From: Calonectria ilicicola | Lineage: Eukaryota; Ascomycota; Sordariomycetes; Hypocreales; Nectriaceae | DNA length: 64,000 nucleotides | Reading direction: 5' to 3' | Assembly: GCA_020809705.1 (NCBI GenBank) | Contig: CP085833.1 | Span: 4,526,001-4,590,000, forward strand | In this document: in pieces, positions 37,057-47,986 of the stretch | How the letters are laid out: every line of letters begins with the position of its first letter | How positions within the stretch are numbered: position 1 is the stretch's first letter | The notes under the pieces: generated by a model | Database searches by the model: none | What the model saw: the letters and a program-made list of their open reading frames with translations, nothing else | Told to the model about the DNA's origin: nothing | Position numbers and translations under genes: made by a program

Positions 37057-38804
37057 TCAGCAGCCGGAAAATCGTTCTCCCAACGATTCTTCAGGCTGCA
37101 CATTGAATTCCTCAAAAATCACCTTGCTAAGGCCTCCATCTGATGTCTTTTTGGTTGCAAATATGCCAAAGATGGTTCCTGTAAAGCCTTTGGTCACCAA
37201 AACTTTGGAGGAAATGGAACCAAGATTGCACCACTCATTTTGTTTTGTCGCATACGAGAAGGTGTATTTTTCCGAATCTCCTTGTATCCGTACCCATAGC
37301 TTTCCATCAGAAGATTGAGCGATGGGCTTCTGCGCTATGATCTCAGTGTCGGGCTCAGCCTCTTTGAGATGCACTGAGCGAAGAATAATCTCTGCTGAAG
37401 CTGACTCGTAGTATATATCAAGGTGGCGATATTCATCTTTTAAAATGGACAGTCCGGCCTCCATATCCTTGCCAACAGAGGAAAGACGCAGCGCAATGGT
37501 TGCGGAATCATTTAGATGGCGCTGCCGTTGTCCAATGAAAGATGGTGATGCTGCGATGGATGAAAGCCCCACTTGGCTAGGTTTGAGTGTGATGATGTCC
37601 CCATCAATATCGTAGTCTGCTAATTTGGCATCTCTTAAATAAACAAAAGAGTTTTCATTCGTCGTTTTCCACGATTCTTGAGGTGAATTATCGCATGCCT
37701 TGACCTTTCGGGTAAAATTGATTTGTGGATGGGAGATTTGAGGCCACTCTCCCGTGGGCCAGTTGACTGGCGTTAGGAATGTCTCCCTGCCCATAGGGTA
37801 GCTGCCGTTGTTGTAGCGAATGCCAAGACAAGCGCACCACCAACTGAGATTAGCTTCATTAGTACGATGACGTCAATCATTTTTCCTTCGGCGAAGGGTC
37901 TACTTACCTGCCATCACGGCCTTGGAAAAGGTCGCCGTGCCCAGTGTGCCGTATTTCCTCGTTTTTCCCTTCTGCTGTCAGCAGCGGATTTATACTGTAG
38001 GTCTCATAGGGACCCCAGATATTGGTCGACTTTGCAATTGAAATGAGATGGCCCTCAAATGTCCCCCCTTCGGCTGTAACTAGGTAATAACAGCCGTCTT
38101 TTTTGTAAATGTGTGGTCCCTCGGCGTCATTTCTCCCAGCATAGCCACCCCAAATGTATTTGATCTCAGATAGCGGCCTTCCAGTGGCGATGTCAATCTC
38201 AAACTGACGAATGGTGCAATTCAGCTCATGCAATGGTCCGTCGCGATAGGATCCTTGAATGTATGCTCGATCGTCATCATCGAAAAAGAGGCTGGGGTCA
38301 ATGCCTTGGAAGTCGAAAAACACTGGGTTCGACCATTGCCCTGACCAAATGTCGGAGGCAGCGACATAAAAGTTCTGACATTGGGGAGTATCCGGTCTAT
38401 CTTGAGCAAAGTTTGTGCAAATGACGTAAAAGGTTCCCTTGTGCCAGCGGAGAGTGGGTGCAAAGAGTCCTCCAGCTGCGACAAGTGTGTCATTCTCGCC
38501 GAGTGGAACAACGGTCGCTGCTGAGCCATGTAAGGACAGTTGAGAGTGGCGGTTGATCGCATTTCCTTTTAGATTGAAGTGAATGTTAGCCTCCAAGGTA
38601 AAGGGATGGGTTGTGCATGTTCGTTATGATGGTATTCTACTCACCAATATGTGTCCACTCGTTGAGATTTTTGGATGCATAAATGGGCAGCCCGGGGAAC
38701 ACATGGAATGAAGAGTTGACAAGAAAATAAGTATCTTCGGATTCAACGAAAATTACTGAGGGATCAGGCGCGAATCCTGGGATAATTGGGTTTTGAAACT
38801 CCAT
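37057..38804 (-). CDS. GH43 glycoside hydrolase (beta-xylosidase/arabinofuranosidase type)
   Basis: Three exons on the minus strand (38804-38645, 38565-37908, 37843-37057) give 534 residues. Family GH43 enzymes are five-bladed beta-propellers that cleave xylose- or arabinose-containing oligosaccharides with inversion. Visible catalytic positions are D14 in GFAPDPSV (base), the Asp of GIDPSLFFDDD (modulator) and the Glu of EGPHIYKK (acid). The C-terminal 200 residues (from about 330) form the beta-sandwich GH43_C2/DUF1349-like domain. No signal peptide is present, so an intracellular enzyme acting on imported oligosaccharides is likely. It is divergent from an MFS sugar permease across a 600-bp promoter. 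The start ATG at 38804 matches the usual NPIIPGFAPDPS beginning of the family. Exact substrate is not determinable here. Confidence 0.9.
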
Positions 38805-39404
38805 CGAGGCGGTTTGTTTTACTATTGTGGTAAACCCTGTGCTTCTTACTGTACTGAAGTGGGAGACATCAGGCTCAATGATAGTAAAGTTGAAATAATT
38901 CAGAGAGAAGTGATATATACGTAAATCTTTTGTAATAATTATAATAGTATTTCTATTCAGAGATTCACAAAGAAATGCTCGCTCGGTGGAATCGAGGCCG
39001 AAGTCATTGTTGGCCGTCCACCCATTACCCCAATTCCCCACTCTCCGTCCACCCTCTGCGTCCACCCTGTGCCGCGCCGTCCACCCTCCGTCCACCTCGT
39101 CCACCCGTCCACCGCGATTTTAGCCGGAAATGAAACCGGGGCACAGCAAATCGGAATTATCATCCCCTGAGATTAGTTTGAACTCTGTCTAAATGCGCTA
39201 GGAAGAGTAACATCCCGCCTGTGCAGACAACCTTGTGGTGGAGCGCTTCCCCAGATTCCCCGCATTATTCATTGTCGCAATGATGCAGATATATAATAAA
39301 TAGTTGAATCCCTTCCCTGGGCTTTATTGAACATATACGATAAGCGACTTGCAATCTTTTAAGCCTAGTGGAGGCGTTGTTGCCTCTGATTAGAGATTTT
39401 CATC
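38805..39404. promoter_or_regulatory. bidirectional promoter of GH43 and MFS permease
   Basis: The 600-bp shared region contains a GGCTAAA motif on the minus strand (39119-39125), which is the XlnR/Xyr1 xylan-activator element. CreA-type SYGGRG hexamers are at 39136-39141 (CCGGGG), 39238-39243 (GTGGAG) and, on the minus strand, 39249-39254 (CTGGGG). A TATA-like stretch lies at 39289-39300 before the permease ATG. The reading as induced by xylan products and repressed by glucose is inference. Confidence 0.6.
39016..39113 (+). repeat. seven-copy GTCCACC array
   Basis: GTCCACC occurs at 39016, 39047, 39060, 39079, 39090, 39099 and 39107. The last six copies are 8-19 bp apart. The array ends next to the GGCTAAA element. 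Confidence 0.8.
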
Positions 39405-41071
39405 ATGTCTCAACCACCCAAAGACGAAAATGTACCCGAAGTGGTCACCGTCGACAGACTCAGTATGACATTGGACGAAGGGACGCATCAACATACAAAC
39501 CAAGATAAGGATGAAGAATCTCCGCTAAAAGCAGCTCTTCGTCATAAAAGAATTCTTCTCCATTCCATTGCTGCCTTTTTCGCAGGCATGGTTTTCGGAT
39601 ATGACACGCTCGTCAATGCTACGTCCATCTCAATGCCCGCCTTTCTCATGTATTTTGGCGAGCAAGATTCAAAGGGATCCTTTTATTTACCTTCAATCTG
39701 GACCTCTCTTTGGGTAGCCATGTCTGCCTTGACGCAAGCTATAGGAGGGGTTGCAATTGGTCCCGTGTCTGATCGCGTTGGTCGACGTTGGGGCTGCATC
39801 GGGGCATGCCTCGTGTCTGTAGCGGGTGTTGCCATGCAGTACTGTGCTACCAGCCGAGGTCTTCTTCTCGGCGGGAAAATGGTGAATGGATTGGCTATCG
39901 GCAGTTTGACCGCCACCTCGACCGCTTGGGCATCCGAGATCTCCCCGGTTCGGCTTCGCGGACCGATCCAATCGGGCATTGTGCTCTTCACAGTTGTTAT
40001 GCAAGGTGTGGCCTTGGTAGTAGTCAAGGTGTACGCTTCAGACTTGACTGAGCACTCATTCCGCGTTGTTTTCGCAATCCAATGGGCTTGGTCGCTTATT
40101 ACCGCAATTCTGTTCTTTGTCATGCCAGAATCTCCAACCTGGCTTATTTTGCACAATGAAGTTGACGCAGCCAAGGCATCTCTTTCTCGCTTGTATGGAG
40201 GCAAGGCCGATGTCGATGCTCGCTTCACCATTTTGCGAGATGACGTAGAAAGAGAGCGCCGAGACTCTGCGGAAAAGGGGGCAGGCACTTACATGGACGC
40301 CTTTAAGGGAACCGACTTGAAACGCACCTTGACAGTGATGTGGCTGTTTCTCAGCACAGGCATGGTTGGCGGCACTATATTGTCTCAGTCGATTTACCTG
40401 CTCGTGATTGCTGGCATGAATATCTCCAACATATATGATGTATCGATTGGTGGTTTTGGCCTTGCAGCGCTAGCCATAATTGCATCGTGGTATTTACTAG
40501 AAAGGTTTGGGCGCCGTCTAATTTGGCTGGTCGGCTCTGGTGTCAACATCCTAGCAATGGCGGTTATTGGTGGACTCTACTACGTGCCTGGAATAGGGAA
40601 GTTTTGGGTGATTGCTGCCGTCATGTGAGTCCAATATTGCATTGTTATTGACTTTGAGGACTAACAATAACCAGGAATGTACTTCTGTCGTGGCAAATTG
40701 TCACCATCACCTCAGTTGCCTGGGTCGTTACAGCCGAAATCTCATCGTATCGTCTCAGAGCGAAAACCCAGTCAATTGCAGTTTCTTCGCTTTCCTTTAC
40801 CACATGGTTTCTCACCTTTATTACACCATACCTGTATAATGTCGATGCTGCAAACCTTGGTGTACGGGCCGCTTTCATTTTTATGGGAACCTCTGTTGTG
40901 GTTCTCATTGGCTCGTATTTTTTGGTCCCGGATTTGCAAGGCTTCACTACAAAGGAAGTCGATTGGCTGTATGAGAATAATATCCCGGTAACCGAATTCC
41001 AGAAATACGCAAATGGAAGACTTGAGGAGTTGGTTGACAATGGTAAAAGCACAAGCGTGTCACAAAGTTAA
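39405..41071 (+). CDS. MFS sugar transporter (alpha-glucoside/oligosaccharide permease type)
   Basis: Two exons (39405-40624, 40675-41071) with a 50-nt intron give 538 residues. The sequence has the 12-helix sugar-porter layout. Motifs include GYDTLVNATSISMPAFLMYFG near helix 1, GPVSDRVGRRWG in loop 2-3, ISPVRLRGPIQSG after helix 4, PESPTWLI before the central loop and LLERFGRRLIWL in the second half. The canonical PETKG at the end is replaced by VPDLQGFT. The helix-1 sequence resembles fungal maltose and oligosaccharide permeases more than hexose carriers. Its divergent neighbour is an intracellular GH43 enzyme, so import of a xylose- or arabinose-containing oligosaccharide is a reasonable inference. 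Confidence 0.9.
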
Positions 41072-41724
41072 TCACGTTTAAATTTATTCCAAACACTAGT
41101 TATACTCGAGATTACTGGTACCAATAGTCGCCTTTATAAAACAATACAGCTCGTCCGCATAGTTTTATTCTTAGGTTATAGTATTGAATCAAGACGTAGC
41201 AAGGGAAAATAATAAAGAAAAGCTGGCTGCCTATGAGACGATGACAACCAACCAACACATGGGAGCCGAAAGCGCTGTTGATTAAACATGATGAAAAAAA
41301 ACCACTGGTCTACCACTGGGTCGCAGAGTTTGACTGATACTTTCTGTAATTTCTCACTTAAAAGTGTGTTGATTATGTTTGCATTGAGAAACAATAAAAC
41401 AATGTAGTTCCCACTATTTATGGCCCCTTTGGATAGCATTAATCGTCATTTCGAGGCTATGCTCAAAAGTCGGCCCATTGCCAAGGGGCTAAATGGCTTG
41501 CCGCATTCTAGATACAAGTTGGTCACATTTTATATCCATTTATGCTGGTGTTATGGTGGAGCCTTTCGCACAAACAGCTGACTACATTGTGCATCTCACT
41601 ATAAAACGACTTGTTGGTTCGTCAAGAGCTCCCCCGTATTCTTTCACCTTGCTTAAAGTGAACTGGAATTTAACTATCGCGACAAAATACCGCACTTAAC
41701 TATTTACAAAGAAAACCTACCGCT
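41072..41724. other. intergenic region
   Basis: AT-rich DNA downstream of the permease and upstream of the hypothetical gene. No gene, repeat or RNA was recognised. Confidence 0.4.
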
Positions 41725-42597
41725 ATGTGTCCCCAGAACAGACCGGAAGGCTTATCGCCTGAGCTATCAGAGGAGGGACTATACTCGGATGAGGGGTCGG
41801 ACGGCATAAATGAGCCACCCTACACGCCCAAGGAACTTGGGAAGATTTTTCTTGACTTTTATAAGTTTCTTGCCACTTTACACTTTGACTCCGCGGACCT
41901 CAAGATCCCTCCCCCAGAAGGTTGGCCAAACATAACACGAGAAATCTGCCAAGACTTTAAGTCAGATCTTGCCATAGAAGTTCTTCGCCACTTACCCTAT
42001 TTTGATCAACGAGGTACGGCAAATATATACCCCGTATCCACAGTGGTAGACTACTCCTCGTTTAGCCGCGAAGACTTTCAGGCTATGAAATCTCGGGACT
42101 AGTGGGGAATCGAGTTCTGGTCTAACGAACACGACAAAGTCATCGATGGCGCTGAGTTTGTTTGCGTTGTGCAAGCCCGTAACAAGCCCGGTCGCGATTT
42201 ATGGTTAAATGTTAGAGAAGGCGAGATTCTTGAAGATACAATTGCCTGGGCTCTAGTTGGACCTGAGGAGGTGGAGCGCTTTTTGAACACCCTCAAGGAG
42301 AAATTTAGGAAACTCAAATTGATTCCATGCCCTGGAAGGGGAATGTGGGAGGCAGAGGATGTGGAGGACACTGGCAGACATATAACTCCAGAAGAAGTTA
42401 TCGCGCAGCAAAGCGAGCGGTGTACGGACTTGGACCGACAATACGCTAGGCAAGTATACAGAGAGCATGGGTGGCCTGACGCATTCCGTATGGATGAAGC
42501 TGTCGAGGTGTTGGCAAAAGTTTTTAATTTTGTCGATGATGAGGCATGGTGGGGCCAAGTAGTCCGAAAGACAGTTGAAAGAGAAGATCAGATATGA
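41725..42597 (+). pseudogene. hypothetical protein gene with an in-frame TAG
   Basis: The frame runs from ATG 41725 to TGA 42597 (290 codons including the stops) and is interrupted only by TAG at 42100-42102. Composition on both sides is protein-like, with many Asp/Glu/Trp residues (FLDFYKFLATLHFDS before; WGIEFWSNEHDKVIDGAEF after), so both halves seem to be one protein of no recognised family. Two readings fit. Either a nonsense change (CAG or TGG to TAG, each a single transition), or a 69-nt in-frame intron at 42034-42102 with a weak GTATCC donor and the TAG as acceptor, which would delete 23 residues. I prefer the nonsense reading, since the 69 nt look coding. It lies tail to tail with the NACHT-WD40 gene. 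Confidence 0.5.
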
Positions 42598-42745
42598 AAC
42601 AGCATGGATGTAGCATAGGGACAACGCCATTGGTATCTTGTAACAACACATTGGACTTGAAATTGTTGGTCGAAATATTTGTCATTTCTGGTGCATTTTA
42701 GGATTTGATATCAGAGTGTTTAGAAACAAGATTTTAACTAAATCT

Positions 42746-45700
42746 TTACATACTACATGTTGAAAGATCCACTATTAACATATCTCCTGAACTGCATGCT
42801 AATACCACTTTGGAACCCAAAACCATTGAGTCAAATGGTCGATATCGAGGGGGAAGCCTAACAAGTCTTTCGTTGTCTCTTATAATCCACATGTTATCAA
42901 AGCTCAGGCTATATCCAATTCTACTAACGGAATTCTCTTGAATTTGCACCGTCCCGTATCGGGTGTAGAGTAGGGAACCTGTATGGGAATCAAAATGTGG
43001 TGGTTTTGTAACTTTGACGTCGTTGATGCTCTTTATAAGAGTGCCTGTTATCATGTCTCGGATATGATGCGCTTTATTTGAATGGTAAACGAGCCACTTT
43101 GAATTCAGTGCTACTGTCAAAAGCTTGCGCGTGAATTGAAAGTTGAATCTGTGAATGAGAGTGCCTGCTTTGAGGTCCCATACCTGAACCTGGAAGCGGG
43201 TGGATACAGCTAGCGCCTTTGAATCTTCCGATAATGTAATCGAGGATAGTCCCTCTGGTCGATGGTTGAAATAGGTTTGTTCATCATCAGAATCGGAATC
43301 ATCAGTCTGGTACTCAAGACACTGTATCTCTTGACCAGTGGAGATGGTATCATAAATCCTGATCTTTCCACGCCAAAACAATGCCAAATTGAAATTGTTG
43401 AGGGAGAATACTGGAAACCGATATCCATTTTCGAACTTTTGAAGGATCGTTTGAGAAAAGGTGTCGTATATAATGAAACGAAGCGGAAGGCGAAAGGCCA
43501 TAGCCAATAACTGCCGATTTGGAGAAAAGGTCGCTTCATCAACCTCTGCAAAAACGCGAATGCAGATCCACTCCTTTATATCCCAAATCATGACAGTTTT
43601 GAATCCTCTTAATACAAGAAATTGACCATTGGACGAAAAGTCAAGTTGCCGTGTGCTCTCATTATGCCCCATGAATGTTTTAATACAAGTGGCATCGGCT
43701 GTGAGCCAGACTTTTACTATCCCAGATTCTAACGCTGATGCAAACAAGCGTCCATCGGGCGACGATGCAATGCATTCGACCTTTTGGATCTGGATTCCAC
43801 TGTTGTGTGCATTGGAGTCCGCTGCCAAGTCCCATATTTTTAGTGTCTTGTCGAACGAAGCCGATACAAGTGATCGTCTTGGCGCAGAATAGGCTAGTGA
43901 CCTTACATCACTACCGTGACCTTTAAAGGTTTGCACGCAATCTCCCTCATTGCTCCATACATTGATCATGGCATCGTCCGAGCCTGATGCGAATAATTGT
44001 TCATCAAGACTTAAAACGACGAGGGACCTAACAGTGTAATTATTCCCGAGCTTCAGCATTTTAGTACAGACGCCTTTTTGCACGTCCCAAACCTTTATGG
44101 AACCTTCGCCGCCTGAGACTAGCAAACTGTCTGTTAAAAAGACGACTGAATAAAGCCAGTCACTGTCGCCACCAAGTATCCGAATGCAGTGACTAGTCGT
44201 AGTATCCCACACCGTGACTACCCCCCCTAACTCAACAGCCGCTAATTGCAAACTATTTGGAGAAAAGGAAACAGACGCTATTCGTTCAAGCTCAGTGCTA
44301 TCGCACATCGTTTGCGCGCAATTGGAAATTGTGGGATCCCAAAGCTTGATCAGCCCGTCGCTTGAGCATGATGCCAAAAGGTTCCCATTTGGTGAAAACA
44401 CTATTTGGTTTACCTCATCTTCATGTGCTTGCGTGCTTCGCAAACACGTGGCTGAGCTTATATCCCATAGTTGAATCTGACCATTTCTCAAACCAACTAT
44501 AATTCGAAGCCCATCAAGTAACGGGGCTATTGCCGTGACCACATTCTGAATTTTGAGAATTTGGGTGCAATGGCCCAAGGCTGCATCCCAAATCCTGACC
44601 GTCTCATCCTTAGAACCGGAAGCTAAATACTGGCCGTCAGGCAAAAAGGTTACTGATCTGACAACATCCCTATGACCCTCAAGTGTCTGGACGCAAGTGT
44701 CCCAAGTTTTCGGGATTTCTGACTTTAATGTGATCCAATTTGGCAGTTCATCTTTAAACAGTTCCTTTACTTGACTGTTGGTAGGACTGAATAGTAGACC
44801 TGATGTATAAACTTGGAGAGGTGCAATCTCCAAGACATGTTTATAGGAGAGCACAAATCTGCGCACATCTTCGACAAGGTCTTTGAGTGGTTGGGGTGAT
44901 CCAACCTCCTACTCTAATATTAAAATCACGCCGGATGAATATGGGCATGCGGGATGCTTACCGTGAGAAGTTTAAGTTTTTGCACTGCGTTGACTCCATC
45001 TGGAATCTTCCTCTGAAGACTTAGTGCTTCCAACCAATATAAAAGTTTGTTTTTGATGAAGTTGCAAATATCATCATTGTCTGACGATGTCCGCTGATGA
45101 CCGAGTTGCTCTACATGATCAATCCAGTAACAACAACAGTACTGGAGACCAGCCAATGGGTCAGGCTGAGGGGGCAAAACCTCGTCGGTGAGTGCTCCTG
45201 GGGATTCGAGATGATATATATCGCGTTTTAGCACTTCCATGAGAGCCAGGGACTGTCTAAATAGAATGCGATGTTGCTCCAACACGCCCGACGGGAGTAT
45301 CTTGTAGTTTTCAAGTAGGAAATCCTGCGCGGATTGATGAACAAAGTATACAAAACCATCTTGCACAGTCAAGAATGATCCGCACTCTCCAATAATCTCT
45401 TCCAATTGTGAAGAGGTAAATGCCTTGAGCTCCGTCACGAGAAGGTGTAGTTCCTCTAATCCAAGTAAACGAAAGGCAACACAGGCAGTGGCGAGAATAT
45501 GTCTGCAAAGCTCCCCATTATCGGAATTGAATATTTGTTCTAGCATTCGCTCATAGAGTTCGCTAAGCCCTGCTGGGATTGAATTGAGCTTCTCCATTGT
45601 ATTCCAAGACCTAATCTCAGGGCGAGCCAACTCTGCACATACCAAGGCTACCCAGAGAAATGTGTCGTTCGCTTTTTGATGCAAGGTATCCAGGATGGCT

Positions 45701-47478
45701 TTCTTTGTTTCTGCATCATAGTGTTTCTTCTTCGTTAACTGCTCAACTTTGTTCTCGATAAAGGTATCCACAGCCTGGGAGATGGTGTCCTTATTTAGCT
45801 CCAGCGATATTTTCATTTTGTCAGCAACCTGAAATTGCTCTTCGATGGACGGCCAATTGCGGCTGGATACAATCCACTTTGCATTGCAAGATGCAGAGAG
45901 TTCAACAATAAGACCAATTAGTTCTGCTCTGCTACTCTCTGTGCACTCATCCAAAGCGTCAATAATAAAGGTGGTGTCATTGAAGCAGGGGTCCTGGAGC
46001 ATATCGATCAAGATGTCTGACAAGGCCGAAAATGCAGAGATATTCTCAAATAAATCTTTACCCTCAAGATCATACCGCTGTCTGATGTGCGAAATAAGAC
46101 GCGACTGACGAACGCAAAGCAGCCATATGAGGCTGCGGAGCACTGCTGTGGAATTTCTTAACTGTTGGACTTGAGTGGCTTGACAGAAAAAGTAGGCGAT
46201 ATTCCGAGATTTGTTCTTCTCAATTTCATCAATAAGGCCACAAAGAAGCATTGTTTTGCCTTTACCAGGATCTCCCTTGATCCAGAGTAGTTTATTGTCT
46301 GAGCTATTCATGAATTTGCGAAAGTCATCATGATCCAGGATCCAACAGTATGAATCTTTGAGTAGACCTCCTTTGGTATTCTCAATTGTTTTCTTGTGAT
46401 TCGACGGATTAAGAATATATAGACCTCTCAGACAACGTTGGTCATTTTCATCATGATGGATCTGGCGTATTGCGGTTGTTTGATCTCGAATACCCGAGCT
46501 TATTGCCTTGACGTTCTCAACCAAGTGTGTTGTCGTGCTTTCAATGCTTCTGATACAAGCTTTCAGGACCTCAGAGTCATGCTGATTTATGTCCTGGCGT
46601 ATCAAATCTTCGGCTTTCTTGATAGAGTCAATCTTTTCTTGCCAATTGTATAATTTGAATGCATCTTTTGCAATGACAGCGCTTCGGCTTTTATTATAGA
46701 CACACACACTCTGCATTTGATATAATAGGAGTTTTTGGTTTAGGTTGATGATGTGCTCTTTTAGCAAGGATTGGAGCGCTGGGACTGATTGGTCAACTTC
46801 GTCTGTGTTTAGTAGAAGTTTTGCCAATTCCCAGTACCACTCCAGTCTCTCAAGGACTTGTTTGATCCCGTCACGGTTGATCCCCGGTTCAGATAATGGG
46901 TTGGAAATGATCTAATACACGTTAGTGGGATGTTGCAGACCGTAATGGATGCTTCTCACCTTGATGCATGTTATAACACCAGCCCACGCCACGGAAGTAG
47001 TTGGCTCAACCTTTGACACACCAGTCAGGAATTTGTTAGCATTTGCAACAAGTTGCGACGATGAATTGTTTAAATTGCGTTTCCAATTTATTTCTTTTTC
47101 CGTTTTCGCCAGCCCAAGCTCAACTAGCTGCTTCATCTGGGCGTTTCTGGTATCCGCATCTCGAGCGATATTATTTTCGACATTCTCTTCGACTGCAAGA
47201 GCCCCATTCTTGGCGGCTAAGTATGCGGAAAGGATTTTCTCATAAGCATCAACAACCCGGGGCTCCTCTTGTTTTGCCTTTTCGTAAGCCGCATTCCAGA
47301 TTTGTTGTCGGATTTGTTCAATAGTGGGCGAGCTGGAAAGCAAAGGCGGGGTCGAAGCCGACTGAAGTGGTGTTGGCACCGAAGATATTGGTGTCACAAC
47401 ATTTGGAGGCTCCGGGTTGGGTGATTCAGATCTGTTTTGAAACCTTTTTCGGATACTACTTAAAAATTTACGCCCCAT
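42746..47478 (-). CDS. NACHT-WD40 STAND protein (NLR-like)
   Basis: Three exons on the minus strand (47478-46960, 46911-44962, 44908-42746), all in phase 0, give 1543 residues. Such fungal proteins are signal-sensing NTPases related to heterokaryon incompatibility and innate recognition. Residues about 60-330 match the N-terminal domain that precedes NACHT in fungal NWD proteins (IWNAAYEKAKQEEPRVVDAYEKI in part). The NACHT NTPase has Walker A GDPGKGKT (386-393) and Walker B FIIDALDEC (488-496). Residues about 840-1540 form a WD40 region that starts with a clear repeat (VQTLEGHRDVVRSVTF to TVRIWDAA) and becomes degenerate. The repeats are diverged, unlike the near-identical repeats of rapidly evolving HET-E/D types. 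The N-terminal 60 residues are basic and Ser/Pro-rich without a recognised effector domain. Confidence 0.88.
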
Positions 47479-47986
47479 GACCTCGGGAAATAACCAGGAA
47501 GACGATGCCCTTGGGAATTTTGTCTATCTAGGCTGATGCCTGCACAGTGCAGGCTTGGCGGAGAACTTCCCAAAGCAGTTTTGCCCTGATTGGGCAAATC
47601 CAACAAGGAGGGGCCATAATCCAGTGCACAGTGCGGCGTTATTACAATTCCTTTTTGTCTTAGCTTACAGCATCTAATGCGCTGCATAAAGTGGACCCTA
47701 GCCTATGCTCATTGAGAAGAAATGCCTTTATAAGCATCACATTATCAAAGAAACTCCCTTGCTGGCTACAATAGTGAATAGCGAGGCTCTACTTATACTT
47801 AATTAAGTGTCCTGAGAAATCTCAGATTAGCCGAGGCAACCGGCCAGATTTCTCTCCAAAACGCGGGGCCTGGAACCCGGAAGCGTTCCGGAGCGGCTGC
47901 TCCGGGAAATCCGGACGGGTAATTGGAGACCTCCTATCGCTGTCCACCTGTTACCGCCCACCTTTGACAACTCGTCATTGAAGAAA
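47479..47986. promoter_or_regulatory. divergent promoter of NACHT-WD40 and C2H2 genes, rich in inverted repeats
   Basis: The 508-bp gap between two start codons contains three perfect inverted repeats with 7-bp arms: 47538-47554 (GCCTGCA/TGCAGGC), 47580-47598 (TTTGCCC/GGGCAAA) and 47888-47905 (CCGGAGC/GCTCCGG). Function is unknown; they resemble operator-like sites for dimeric regulators. Confidence 0.5.
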
